DNA of 64,000 nt from Candidatus Sulfopaludibacter sp. SbA3 (GTDB lineage: Bacteria; Acidobacteriota; Terriglobia; Bryobacterales; Bryobacteraceae). A program made the translations under genes and the position numbers. Positions 53,537 through 62,769 of the stretch are shown here, piece after piece. Below the pieces are notes generated by a model that saw nothing but the letters and a program-made list of their open reading frames with translations, was not told the DNA's origin and did not search any database. How positions within the stretch are numbered: position 1 is the first letter of the stretch; every line of letters starts with the position of its first letter. The stretch spans positions 102,803 through 166,802 of the forward strand of contig CAMDCN010000015.1 of assembly GCA_945890485.1 (NCBI GenBank). Direction: 5' to 3'.

Positions 53537-54804
53537 ACGAGCTCGGTGAGCGGTTGGCCGGTCTGGTCCTCAAGCGAGTTGGCGATCTTGATGGGGCGGC
53601 CGATGGGGGTGTCGTATTCCTTATTCCAATCGATGCCGAAGGCTTTGTAGATGGTGGCGAAGAGGTCGCCCATGCTGGTGGCGCGGCTCGTGACCTGGGC
53701 GCCGTCGGCATCGGAGGAGCCGACGACACGGCCTCCGGCGATGCCGCCGCCGCCGATGGCGAGGGACCAGCAGTTGGGCCAATGGTCGCGGCCACGATCG
53801 TTATTGACGAAGGGCGTGCGGCCGAATTCGCCCATGGCGAGGACGATGGTGGAATCGTAGAGGCCGCGGTCCTTGAGGTCGTCGAGGAGCGTCGACAGGG
53901 TGCGGTCGAGCGGCGGGCAGAGGCGGTCGCGGTGGCCTTCGTCGTTCTTGGCGTGGGTATCCCAGGAGTTGGAATGGAAGCCGGCGGCGGTGACGAAACG
54001 GGTGCCGGCTTCGACGAGGCGGCGGGCCATAAGCGCGCTTTGGCCGACGGCGTCGCGGCCGTAGCGGTCGCGGAGTTTTTCGGGTTCCTTCGAGAGATCG
54101 AAGGCTTCGCGCACGGCGGGGTTCAGCAGCATTTTGGTGGCTTGCGTTTGGAAGCCATCCATTTGGGTGTGCTCGGCGCCTTCGACCATGGTGCGGTAGC
54201 GGCGATCGATCATCTCCAGGAAGCCTTTGCGATTCTCGACGGCTGCGGCGGAGACGGACTTCGGGAGGGAGAGATCCGTGATTTGGAAATCGGGCTTCGA
54301 GGGATCCGGGATACACATGGGATCGTACTCGGGACCGAGGAAGCCGGAGCGGAAGTAGTCCTCGTATTGGCGAGCCTTCTCCCAATGGGGGGTGAGGACG
54401 TGGGGCGGCATGCTGTTGCGGGCGCCGGTTTCCTTGGCGAGGATGGAGCCGATGCTGGGGAACTGCATGGCGGGATTTACTTCATGCCCGGTGATGGCGT
54501 AATGCGTGCCCTGGGGATGGTCGCTGCCGCGGGTGTGCATGGAGCGGACGACGGAGAGGCGGTCCATGCGGCGGGCGAGCTGGGGCAGGAGTTCGGAGAT
54601 CTGAATGCCGGGGACGTTGGTGGAGATGGGTTGGAAGGAGGAGGTGGGCTTGGGGTCCCAGGTGTCCATCTGGCTGGGGCCGCCTTCGAGCCAGAGGAGG
54701 ATGCAGGACTGGGCCTTGCCGTTGGGCTTGGCGCGGAGGAGGTCCGCGAGATTGAGCCCAAGGAAGCCGAGGGAGCCGGCCGATAGAAAGCTTCTGCGCT
54801 GCAT
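53533..54804 (-). CDS. DUF1501 protein, Tat-exported
   Basis: The 423-residue protein has a twin-Arg-like start (QRRSFLSAGSLGFLGLNLADLL). The DUF1501 pattern is visible: ILLWLEGGPSQMDTWDPKP, SVVRSMHTRGSDHPQGTHYAITG, TAAGFHSNSWDTHAKND and LAMGEFGRTPFVNNDRGRDHWP, the last two resembling alkaline-phosphatase/sulfatase metal sites. DUF1501 genes in planctomycetes and acidobacteria are usually next to DUF1549/DUF1553 genes, as here. The biochemical role is unknown. The gap to the DUF1549 gene is 1 base. Confidence 0.88.
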   Translation of the reverse strand: MQRRSFLSAGSLGFLGLNLADLLRAKPNGKAQSCILLWLEGGPSQMDTWDPKPTSSFQPISTNVPGIQISELLPQLARRMDRLSVVRSMHTRGSDHPQGTHYAITGHEVNPAMQFPSIGSILAKETGARNSMPPHVLTPHWEKARQYEDYFRSGFLGPEYDPMCIPDPSKPDFQITDLSLPKSVSAAAVENRKGFLEMIDRRYRTMVEGAEHTQMDGFQTQATKMLLNPAVREAFDLSKEPEKLRDRYGRDAVGQSALMARRLVEAGTRFVTAAGFHSNSWDTHAKNDEGHRDRLCPPLDRTLSTLLDDLKDRGLYDSTIVLAMGEFGRTPFVNNDRGRDHWPNCWSLAIGGGGIAGGRVVGSSDADGAQVTSRATSMGDLFATIYKAFGIDWNKEYDTPIGRPIKIANSLEDQTGQPLTELV

Positions 54805-54805
54805 G

Positions 54806-57295
54806 TTAGTGGTTCTCCGCGAATTCTCTGGAACAGAGGACGGCCCAGAAGAGATCCTTCCAGGCTTCGTTTCGGTTGGGTTGGGCAGACAGGGCGGTGA
54901 GGATTTGTTGGCGCTCAGTGGCGTCGGGGACGCGGCCGAGCGCGGTGAGATAGAGGTCGTTGAGGATGCTCTCGTCCGTGGCTTTGCTGGTCAGCAGCTT
55001 TTGGAGACGGCCTTCGGGGGCGGCAAGCTTTTCGTTGTAGATGGGCCCGGCGAGCATGTTGAGGGCTTGGCCGAGGTTCGCTTTTCCGGTGCGTTCAGGA
55101 AGGGCGAGGCGGTTGGGCCGGCCGTAGAGATCGAGGAAACGGGAGTGGAACAGGTCGGGTTCGCGGAGCTGGATGGCGCGGGTGCCGACGGGGGTTTGCT
55201 GGGTAACTTTGCCGGTGGCCGTGATGGTTGTTGTGAAGCGTTCGGCGACGCCGGTGACCTGGCCGATGGCGTCGAGGAGGACCTCGGCGAGAAGGGGGCG
55301 CGGCAGGGCGTGGCTATAGTTCACGCGGTCCGCGCGATTGGTGGCGTTGGTCTCCGCGGAGTGTTGGTACGTGCGGGAGGTGACGATCAGGCGCATGAGC
55401 GCGCGCAGGTCGTGGCCGTTGCGGCGGAACTCGGCCGCGAGGCGGTTAAGGAGTTCGGGGTGGGTGGCGGGATTGGTGGAGCGGAAGTCATCGACGGGGT
55501 CGACGAGCCCGCGGCCGAAGAACTCCGCCCAGATGCGGTTGACGGCGGCCTCGGCGAAGTAGGGGTGCTGAACCATCCAATCGGCGAGGGCTTTGCGAGG
55601 GTTCTCTTTGTCGGAGGGTGCGATAACGCGGCCATCAAGGAGCGTGGGGGTGAGCTTGGCCTTGGTGCGGGGATGGAGGGTTTCGATCTTGCCGTTGACT
55701 TCGGCGTTGCCCATGCCTTCGTTCAGCGGGTGATCGAAGATGACGTATTCGTTGCCGGTGTCGCCCATCTTGAACATGCGGCCGAAGAAGGACGCGAGGC
55801 CCCAGAACTGGTCCTGGCTCCAGGTTTCGTAGGGGTGGTTGTGGCACTGGGCGCATTCGAGGCGGCGGCCGAAGAAGACGCGGACCTCTTCGGACATGGT
55901 CTCTTCGGGGGAGCCGATGACGTCGTACGGGAGGAAGTGGCGGGAGGGGCCGTCGTACCCTTGGGCGGTGAGGCGTTCCCAGGCCATGCGGTCGTACGGC
56001 TTGTTCTTGGCGATGGATTCGCGAATCCATTCACCGTACATCTGGCTCCACTTGGCGTTGATGCCGTTGGCGAAGAGAGCGACGCGGAACAGGTCTTGAA
56101 AGCGGAAGGTCCAATAGTCGGTGAACTCGGGGGTGGCGATGAGAGCGTCGATGACGCGTTCGCGCTTCTTGGGGTCGGTGCTTTTGACGAACTCAGTGAC
56201 GCGGGCGGGAGGCGGGAGCGTGCCGGTGAGGTCGAGGCAGACGCGGCGAAGGAATTCGGCGTCGGAGGAGAGGGCGGAGGGAAGGATCCGGAGGCGGCGG
56301 AGCTTTTCGAAAACCTGCTCGTCGATGAAATTGGATTTAGGCAGGGTGGGATAGTTGGCGATGGGGTCGCCAATAACTCCGACGATGACGGCGGCGGCCT
56401 GGCCTGCTGCGCGGATGAGGACCGAGGTCTCTCCAAGGGCGACGGGGGAGACGAGGCCGGAGTCGGCGACGGTGGCGATCATGCGGTCGTTGGCGATATA
56501 GAGCGCCTGGGCGGTGACATCTTCGCGACGGCCGTTGGCCATGACGGCGGTGACGAGGAGGCGATGCTTCTGGTTCTTTTCGAGCGCCAGGATCTTGGGA
56601 TAAACCTCCAGAGCGGTGACGCGGCTGGTGTCGTCTTCCGGGGGACCGAACGGAGCGCCCTTCCGGATCCAGGCGGTGATGGCGCGGTATTCGGGGGAAT
56701 CGACGGCGAAGCGCTTGCCGCCGCCGTGGGGCGTGGCGCCGGTGGCCTTGCGGAGCAGGAGGCTATCGGCGGGATTCTGGAGGTTGATACGGGGTTTGCG
56801 GTCGCCTTTTGATTCGGCGGAGAGGACCTGGTATTCGCCGCCTTTGACGATCCATTCGTAGTCGTCCTGCGGGAACAGGGAGGCGGCGGAGAGCTTCAGG
56901 CCGCCGCGGCCTTTGACACCGCCGTGGCAGGCGGGGGAGTTGCAGCCGCGCTTCGTGAGGATGGAACCGATGGCGGAGCGGAAGCGGAACTCGGCGGGGC
57001 CGGAGGCGGTTTCGATGCGGCCGGCGGCGGAGGCGCGGAGGTTGCCGTGGGTGGCCGTGACCTGGACGGGGCCCGGATTGGTACTGGCGGTGACGAGGCC
57101 GGCGGGGGCGTTGGGGGTCCACTGGGCGGAATCGGTGAGATCCTTTGTGGAGCCGTCGGGGTACTCGGCGATGAGGAGGAGTTGTTGGGTGGCACCTTCG
57201 CGGTGGAGTTCGAAAGATGCGGGGATGAGGCGGACGGCGACTGGGTCGGCAGCGAAGGCGGTGGCGGCGAGGAGAAGTAAGGGGAATAGTTTCAT
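54806..57295 (-). CDS. DUF1549/DUF1553 protein with cytochrome-c-like and BIG2-like modules
   Basis: The 829-residue protein has a signal peptide (FPLLLLAATAFAAD) and a BIG2-like Ig module at about residues 20-95. A cytochrome-c-like motif CNSPACHGG with CX4CH spacing (PSCyt type) lies near residue 118. A second BIG2-like module (about 215-300) is followed by DUF1549 (about 305-490) and DUF1553 (about 560-810). A CAQCH heme-type motif lies near residue 480 (LECAQCHNHPYETW). Proteins of this set are abundant in Planctomycetes. They are suspected to act in polysaccharide or heme-linked processes, but their function is not proven. It overlaps the upstream gene by 4 bases. Confidence 0.88.
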   Translation of the reverse strand: MKLFPLLLLAATAFAADPVAVRLIPASFELHREGATQQLLLIAEYPDGSTKDLTDSAQWTPNAPAGLVTASTNPGPVQVTATHGNLRASAAGRIETASGPAEFRFRSAIGSILTKRGCNSPACHGGVKGRGGLKLSAASLFPQDDYEWIVKGGEYQVLSAESKGDRKPRINLQNPADSLLLRKATGATPHGGGKRFAVDSPEYRAITAWIRKGAPFGPPEDDTSRVTALEVYPKILALEKNQKHRLLVTAVMANGRREDVTAQALYIANDRMIATVADSGLVSPVALGETSVLIRAAGQAAAVIVGVIGDPIANYPTLPKSNFIDEQVFEKLRRLRILPSALSSDAEFLRRVCLDLTGTLPPPARVTEFVKSTDPKKRERVIDALIATPEFTDYWTFRFQDLFRVALFANGINAKWSQMYGEWIRESIAKNKPYDRMAWERLTAQGYDGPSRHFLPYDVIGSPEETMSEEVRVFFGRRLECAQCHNHPYETWSQDQFWGLASFFGRMFKMGDTGNEYVIFDHPLNEGMGNAEVNGKIETLHPRTKAKLTPTLLDGRVIAPSDKENPRKALADWMVQHPYFAEAAVNRIWAEFFGRGLVDPVDDFRSTNPATHPELLNRLAAEFRRNGHDLRALMRLIVTSRTYQHSAETNATNRADRVNYSHALPRPLLAEVLLDAIGQVTGVAERFTTTITATGKVTQQTPVGTRAIQLREPDLFHSRFLDLYGRPNRLALPERTGKANLGQALNMLAGPIYNEKLAAPEGRLQKLLTSKATDESILNDLYLTALGRVPDATERQQILTALSAQPNRNEAWKDLFWAVLCSREFAENH

Positions 57296-58914
57296 GGGGT
57301 TGGCGCCACGATCATGAGGGGGATGGGTTTTTCGAGAATGGGAGCCGCGAACTTGCCCTGCCGGACGGGGCGCACGGTAAGTTTGGGGTAGACGGGTACG
57401 GAGGAGAGCGGGGTACCTTCGGCGACGTGGAGGAGGAGAGAGAAGCTCTGCGGCTTCGGGGTATAGCGTTCGATGCGGCCGGCGTTGGGGAGCGGAGGCC
57501 GCTCGACGGGATTGTCGGCGCCGGGAAGGACGGTGACGCCGGGAGGCAGGCCGGTGAAGGTAGCGACGACGGGATCGCGGAATGCCTCTTCGCGGTCGAT
57601 TTGGAAGGTGATGACGCGGGCGGCGCCGGGGGCGAGGTTCAGCCGGTCGTCAGGGAACTCGACGCGGCCAGCGTGGGGGACCTGGGCGCGGAGGAGGACA
57701 CGGTAGGAGAAGTCGGGGCGGCCGTGGTCCGTGGTGATATTGCGGACTTGCAGGGTGTAGTCGCCGGGGGTGAGGAGGAAGGTGGTCCGGGCGTGGATCA
57801 TCTTCATCATGTAGAGACCGTTGTTATTGCGTTTGGTGTGGACGTTGGTGGCGACTTCGCGGCCGGTGGAGTCGAAAACGGAGACGATGGGGTTGAACTC
57901 GGGAAGGGTGGCTTCGGGGGTCTCGATTTCGAGGGCCAGTTGGAGCGACTGTTCGAGGTGGAGCTTGGCTTTGTGGACCTGGGCGGGATTGGCGATGCGT
58001 CCTTCGAGGATGCCAGGAATGGGGAGGAGGGCGGCGCCGTCCTCGGTGGCAGAGACGCGGGGCGGGGGTGGCGGCTGGGTCTTCTCATCGCCTCCGCGGC
58101 GGTGGAGTTGGGCGAGCCAATCGGGGCCCAGTTGGCGGACGAAGCTGCGGGGATTCCAATCGGGGCGGGCGGTGGGATGGCGAAGAGGGAGGGGAGCGAT
58201 ACCGTCACGGACGCGGAGATAGTAACTGGCGGCAGGGCCGCCGTGGCCGGAGAAGCCGGAGACCTGGAGGCGGTACTGTCCATCCCGCTGGACGATGTGA
58301 GTGAGGCGGGCTTGCGTCGAGAGGCCGGGGAAGAAGAGGTCTTCGTCGTGGAAGGCTAGGCGCTTCCAGCTTTTAGGAGAGAACCAGTTTTCGGGAGCTG
58401 GTTCGAGCAGGGTAACGACAGGGTCAAAGGCAGGGGCTGCGGAGATGGCTTCGAAGGTGAAAGATTGGCCGGCTTTGGCGTCGAGCGTGAAGACGTCAAC
58501 TTCGCCTGGTTCGGAGAGGACGCCATTGACGACGAGGGGCGAGCGCAGGAGTAATTCGGGCTTTTCGACGGCGGTGGGTTCGGCGACGACGTGCCACGAG
58601 ATGGCGTTCGTAATCCCTTGGGGGCCAATGGCGCGGAGACGCTTCTCGCCGGACGTTACCGATGTATCTAAACTGATCTCAACGATTAGTTTGTCCGCGG
58701 AGGCGGAAACGAAGCGGGCGCGGACGCCGGATTCCTCGACGGCGAGAGAATGGATGGCCGCGAGGTTGGAACCGGTGACAGTGAGTTGGTAGGTGGTGCC
58801 GGGGCGTCCCGCGAGAGGGTGGGCCGACTGAAGATTTGGCTCGGCGGCGAGCGCGGACATGGTGAGGGCCGAGCCCCACAGAATGATCGCGACCCGTCCA
58901 GCCAAGCGGCTCAT
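57292..58914 (-). CDS. Secreted protein with Ig-like and PPC-type domains
   Basis: The 540-residue protein has a signal peptide (GRVAIILWGSALTMSALAAE) and an IPT/TIG-like Ig fold at about residues 30-110 (QSAHPLAGRPGTTYQLTVTGSN). Two PPC-like beta modules follow: about 120-235 (VNGVLSEPGEVDVFTLDAKAGQSFTFEAI) and about 300-410 (LEGRIANPAQVHKAKLHLEQ). Sugar-binding or adhesive roles are suspected for such modules. It heads the operon with DUF1549/1553, DUF1501 and MFS. No catalytic site was seen. Confidence 0.8.
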   Translation of the reverse strand: MSRLAGRVAIILWGSALTMSALAAEPNLQSAHPLAGRPGTTYQLTVTGSNLAAIHSLAVEESGVRARFVSASADKLIVEISLDTSVTSGEKRLRAIGPQGITNAISWHVVAEPTAVEKPELLLRSPLVVNGVLSEPGEVDVFTLDAKAGQSFTFEAISAAPAFDPVVTLLEPAPENWFSPKSWKRLAFHDEDLFFPGLSTQARLTHIVQRDGQYRLQVSGFSGHGGPAASYYLRVRDGIAPLPLRHPTARPDWNPRSFVRQLGPDWLAQLHRRGGDEKTQPPPPPRVSATEDGAALLPIPGILEGRIANPAQVHKAKLHLEQSLQLALEIETPEATLPEFNPIVSVFDSTGREVATNVHTKRNNNGLYMMKMIHARTTFLLTPGDYTLQVRNITTDHGRPDFSYRVLLRAQVPHAGRVEFPDDRLNLAPGAARVITFQIDREEAFRDPVVATFTGLPPGVTVLPGADNPVERPPLPNAGRIERYTPKPQSFSLLLHVAEGTPLSSVPVYPKLTVRPVRQGKFAAPILEKPIPLMIVAPTP

Positions 58915-58954
58915 ACCCCCAGTGTACGGGCATATGGCTCCAAGCGATCCCGCT

Positions 58955-59035
58955 CGTCCAGAAGCCGGGACGTTTCATGAACTTACGGTAAGAATGCTCG
59001 CCTGCGACAGGTTGCCTTGTCCCGAGTTCTGGACG
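58955..59035. repeat. Large imperfect inverted repeat in the gap before the second receptor gene
   Basis: Arms 58955-58971 (CGTCCAGAAGCCGGGAC) and 59019-59035 (GTCCCGAGTTCTGGACG) pair over 17 positions with 2 adjacent mismatches and a 47-base centre. It lies in the 277-base divergent gap between the PPC-type gene and the second receptor, where it could be an operator or an RNA structure. The rest of the gap holds only weak promoter-like words such as TTGACGG and TTGACTC, and nothing else recognised. Confidence 0.5.
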
Positions 59036-59191
59036 GAATCTTGATGAATTGACGGTTTCGGATTGACTCTCCGGGCGAACGGATTGATGCTCGATTCAAA
59101 GCCTGTGGGCGTAGTGTACCCCTTTGGCTCTCCCGTCCTGAGCCCCACGACCGCAGTGGCTTTTAATTCAGTTTCGCAAGGGAGCAAGCTT

Positions 59192-62100
59192 ATGAATTGG
59201 CATATTCGAATTGCCTGTCTGTCTTCGTTTCTCATGGCTTCGTTGCTGTGGGCCCAACCAACCGCCACGATTGTGGGCCGTGTCTCTGACCAGAGCGGCG
59301 CCGTGGTGGGAGGCGCTACCGTTAAGGCGAAGAACGTTTCGACCGGGGCCGAACGCAGCACAACGACCAGCGAGAACGGGGACTACGAACTCCCTCTGTT
59401 ATCGATTACGGGCAGCTATACGCTGACGGTGACCCGGGACGGCTTTCAGATTCAAGAGATCAAAGGGCTGACGCTGCAGATTGACCAGCGGGCGCGTATT
59501 GATGTGACGATGACGGTGGGTAGCGTGACCGAGCGCATTTCGGTGACGGAAGCGGCGCCGATCGTGAACACGGAAAGTGGATCGATCGGACAGGTGATTG
59601 GCAATCAAAAGATTGTCGATCTGCCTTTGAATGGCCGGAATTTCGTGCAGTTGGCGGCGCTGCTGCCGAACGCCGTAATTGGCACGTCGGGCACGACGGG
59701 CGCATCGGTGGTGGCGGTGAGCGGTGGCCGGCAGAGCAAGACCGAGTTCCTGCTCGACGGCATCAGCATCAACGAACAGCTTTTTGACGGTGTCGCGCTG
59801 CGGCCGTCGGTGGACGCACTGCTCGAATTCAAGGTGCAGGCGAACTCGTTTTCGGCCGAGTATGGCCGCGGGAACGCGGTGCTGAGCGCGACAATTAAGT
59901 CGGGTACGAACCAGTATCACGGGACATTATTCGAATTCCTCCGGAACGATAAGCTGGATGCGCGGAACTTCTTTATTCCGCGGAAAGCGGCTTACCGGCA
60001 GAATCAGTTCGGATTCGCCTTTGGCGGGCCCGTAGTCATTCCAAAGTTGTTCAACGGGAAGGACAAGAGCTTCTTCTTCCTGAACTACGAAGGAACGCGC
60101 GTCCGGCAGGGCCGGACGTCCAACGCCATCGTGGCGTCCGACGCGTTGCGGCGCGGGGACTTCTCGAGCATTGCGACGCCGATTCGCGATCCGCTGACGG
60201 GTGTGGCCTTTCCGGGGAACATCATTCCCGCGAGCCGTTTGAACCCGGCGACCACTTACTTCCTGCAGTTTGTACCCCAGGCCAATACGGCCGCGGGAAC
60301 CTTTGTCTATGGCGCGCCCTTCCGGAGCGATCCGAACCAAGGCAATGCGCGGTATGACCATATCTTCAGCCCCAGCGACGCGCTGGCCGTGCGCTACAGC
60401 ATCAACCACGTAGAGAACTTTACGCCGGGCGCGTTCCCGACCATGGGTGGTTTCAACCAGCGCCAGCGCGTGCAGAACGCCGTGCTGACGGAGACGCATA
60501 TTTTTAGCCCGACGACTTTGAACGAGTTGCGGCTGGGATATACGCGGATGCATAACGCGAATCTGAATCAGGGCCTAGGCACGAACCACACGGCGCTGTC
60601 GGGGATTCGCGGATTTGAAGAGACGAGCCAAAACTTCCCCGGCTTTCCGAATCTCGGCATTACCGGCTTCCAAGGCATTCCGGGCAACGCGTTTCAGCCA
60701 CTCGTGAACCCGACGAACTCGTATCAGATTGTCAATACGGTGTCGTTCATCCGAGGCGCCCATACGGTCAAGGCCGGCATCGACTTCCGAGACTACCGAC
60801 TGACCTCGACCAACTCGGCGAACTCCCGCGGCAACTTCAGCTTCAACGGTGGTTACACGGGCAATGGCTTCGCGGACTTCCTAACTGGTTATCCGGTGAA
60901 CGGGTCGCGGAGCTTTCCGCGAAACCTGTTCGGACAGTACGAGACGCGCTGGCACTCCTTCGTCCAGGACGACTGGAAGATTTCGCGTAATGTAACGCTG
61001 AACCTTGGCGTGCGGTACGAACTTAACTTTGCACCGACGCCGATGCATTCGCAGGCGGCGAACTTCAACTTCGAGACCGGCCGCTGGGCGGTTGCTACGA
61101 TCAACGGCCAGGTGAATACGGTATCTCAGCAGGTGGCGCAGTTTGCCTATCCCCGGTTCCAGAGCCTGATCGACAAGGCTTCCGACGTGGGCCTGCCTGA
61201 GAAGATGGTGAACAACCGTTGGAATGACATTGCGCCGCGCGTGGGCTTAGCTTGGCGGCCGTTTGGCAACAACAAGACGGTGATCCGGTCCGGCGCCGGC
61301 GTGTTCTACATGATGACGAGCGGGAACAACGCGGTGAGCGTGCCGATCATCAACGTTCCGTTCATCGTGGACGAATCGAAGCAGCAGCCGACGGTGGGTG
61401 GTTTCCCAACGTTGAACGTACAGAACTTCTTTGAGCCGTTCAGCGCAAATGCGAACTTCACGACGCCGTTGACGTTTGGTTTGAACCCGAACATGAAGAC
61501 GCCGACGATGTACCAGTGGAACTTCGCCATTCAGCGTGAGCTCATGCAGAATATGTCGTTGGAAGTAGCCTATGTCGGGAATAAGTCGTCCTATTTGGAA
61601 CGCTATCTGCCGACGAATCTACCGCGGATCAGCTCGACCGATACGCGGCCCTTCCAGCAGCGGCGTCCGTTCCCTCAGTTCGGCACGGGCACCTACTATG
61701 ACACGCGTGACAATGCGAATTACAATGCGCTCGAAGTGAAGCTCGAGAAGCGATTCTCGAAGGGGCTGAGCTTCATGGCGGCATATGCTTGGAGCAAGTC
61801 GATTGACGGCTCGACGAACGACCAGGGCGGCGGAGACGGCGCGGATAATCCCTTTGATTTGCGGTCGATGCGCGGACGGTCTAACCTGGACGTGGGTCAG
61901 CGGTTTGTGCTGAGCTACGGCTGGGACCTGCCATTCGGCAAGGGCCGGCAGTTCCTGTCGGGTATGCCGAAGGCGGCTGAGCTGATTTTGGGCGGCTGGC
62001 AGTTGGGTGGTATCTATACCCTGCAGGGCGGCTTCCCGTTTACTCCGGTCATCGCTAGCGATCCGCATAACATCGGGTTTGCGTATGCGCGGCGTCCGGA

Positions 62101-62431
62101 TGTGATCGGGACTGGCAAAGTGGACGAGTGCACTGCGGAGCGGTGTTTCAATATCGCTGACTTCCGGGTGCCGCAGCCGTTTGTTCCGGGTAACGCGGGT
62201 CGTAACATCCTACGTGGACCGGGAATCAACAATTGGGACTTCTCGTTGTCGAAGAGCTTCTACTTCCGGGAGGGGATGTCCCTGCAGTTCCGGACGGAGT
62301 TCTTTAACGTCCTGAATAACACGCAGTTCTTGAATCCGAACGCCAATATTGAGCTGCCGACGCAGGGTGGCCGGGTGTTTGGGGCGCGGGATCCGCGAAT
62401 TGGTCAATTTGGATTGAAGTTCTACTTTTGA
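59192..62431 (+). CDS. TonB-dependent receptor, Oar-like, with N-terminal CarboxypepD_reg domain
   Basis: The 1079-residue outer-membrane protein has a signal peptide (HIRIACLSSFLMASLLWAQ). A CarboxypepD_reg-like domain has VGRVSDQSGAVVGGATVKAK and TSENGDYELPLLSITGSYTLTV. The plug has IVDLPLNGRNFVQLAALLP, and a long barrel ends RIGQFGLKFYF with a C-terminal Phe. The frame is open upstream to 59063, but the ATG at 59192 begins the signal peptide and has a purine-rich upstream region (AAGGGAGCAAGC). It resembles the first receptor but is clearly divergent. Confidence 0.92.
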   Translation: MNWHIRIACLSSFLMASLLWAQPTATIVGRVSDQSGAVVGGATVKAKNVSTGAERSTTTSENGDYELPLLSITGSYTLTVTRDGFQIQEIKGLTLQIDQRARIDVTMTVGSVTERISVTEAAPIVNTESGSIGQVIGNQKIVDLPLNGRNFVQLAALLPNAVIGTSGTTGASVVAVSGGRQSKTEFLLDGISINEQLFDGVALRPSVDALLEFKVQANSFSAEYGRGNAVLSATIKSGTNQYHGTLFEFLRNDKLDARNFFIPRKAAYRQNQFGFAFGGPVVIPKLFNGKDKSFFFLNYEGTRVRQGRTSNAIVASDALRRGDFSSIATPIRDPLTGVAFPGNIIPASRLNPATTYFLQFVPQANTAAGTFVYGAPFRSDPNQGNARYDHIFSPSDALAVRYSINHVENFTPGAFPTMGGFNQRQRVQNAVLTETHIFSPTTLNELRLGYTRMHNANLNQGLGTNHTALSGIRGFEETSQNFPGFPNLGITGFQGIPGNAFQPLVNPTNSYQIVNTVSFIRGAHTVKAGIDFRDYRLTSTNSANSRGNFSFNGGYTGNGFADFLTGYPVNGSRSFPRNLFGQYETRWHSFVQDDWKISRNVTLNLGVRYELNFAPTPMHSQAANFNFETGRWAVATINGQVNTVSQQVAQFAYPRFQSLIDKASDVGLPEKMVNNRWNDIAPRVGLAWRPFGNNKTVIRSGAGVFYMMTSGNNAVSVPIINVPFIVDESKQQPTVGGFPTLNVQNFFEPFSANANFTTPLTFGLNPNMKTPTMYQWNFAIQRELMQNMSLEVAYVGNKSSYLERYLPTNLPRISSTDTRPFQQRRPFPQFGTGTYYDTRDNANYNALEVKLEKRFSKGLSFMAAYAWSKSIDGSTNDQGGGDGADNPFDLRSMRGRSNLDVGQRFVLSYGWDLPFGKGRQFLSGMPKAAELILGGWQLGGIYTLQGGFPFTPVIASDPHNIGFAYARRPDVIGTGKVDECTAERCFNIADFRVPQPFVPGNAGRNILRGPGINNWDFSLSKSFYFREGMSLQFRTEFFNVLNNTQFLNPNANIELPTQGGRVFGARDPRIGQFGLKFYF

Positions 62432-62769
62432 TATGAAACGACCTGTCAATACCTTTAACGGGTGCTGACGGTTCTTCTTGTTCGGTTGTTTCAACTGCCC
62501 CCCGCCCACCAAGGCGGGGGGCAGTTGAATTTGGTGCCGTAGTTCGGGACAGCGCGGTCGAAGGCAGCAAGGACGGTAATGCGGCGATAGATCACTCTGA
62601 TATACGCGGGTCGGAACCGCAGGGTCATGATTCGTCGGGAGCTGCCTCGGACTAAACGCGCGGGTTGGAGCCGGGGCCCGTTCCGCATAAAAGCTGACGA
62701 GGATTCTCCTTTTCGTGGGGTCCTCGCTGCCTTCGACGCCGCTGTCCACAAAGAGTACATTCGGTGACC
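62432..62769. other. 338-base non-coding region between the receptor and IS110
   Basis: It holds the 17-bp hairpin at 62490-62529 and then about 240 bases without a supported gene. Minus-strand frames (62210-62749, 62491-62760) look like chance frames with odd composition. The right end of the IS110 element must lie within this stretch, but I cannot place it. Confidence 0.5.
62490..62529 (+). terminator. Strong hairpin after the second receptor gene
   Basis: TTCAACTGCCCCCCGCC (62490-62506) and its exact reverse complement (62513-62529) form a perfect 17-bp stem with a 6-base loop, 59 bases after the receptor stop. A short TTTGG follows but no strong T tract. It is very stable and could terminate the receptor transcript or stop reading into the insertion element. 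Confidence 0.7.

Noticed and set aside
53554..56812. Long + strand frames (410 and 735 residues) opposite the DUF1501 and DUF1549 genes
   Set aside because: High GC content at codon position three creates long antisense frames. The minus-strand genes have clear families, and the antisense frames show Gly/Glu/Asp-rich, motif-free sequence.
62491..62760. Minus-strand frame of 89 residues between the hairpin and IS110
   Set aside because: It runs through the terminator hairpin and has no ribosome-binding site or recognisable motif. It was treated as chance.
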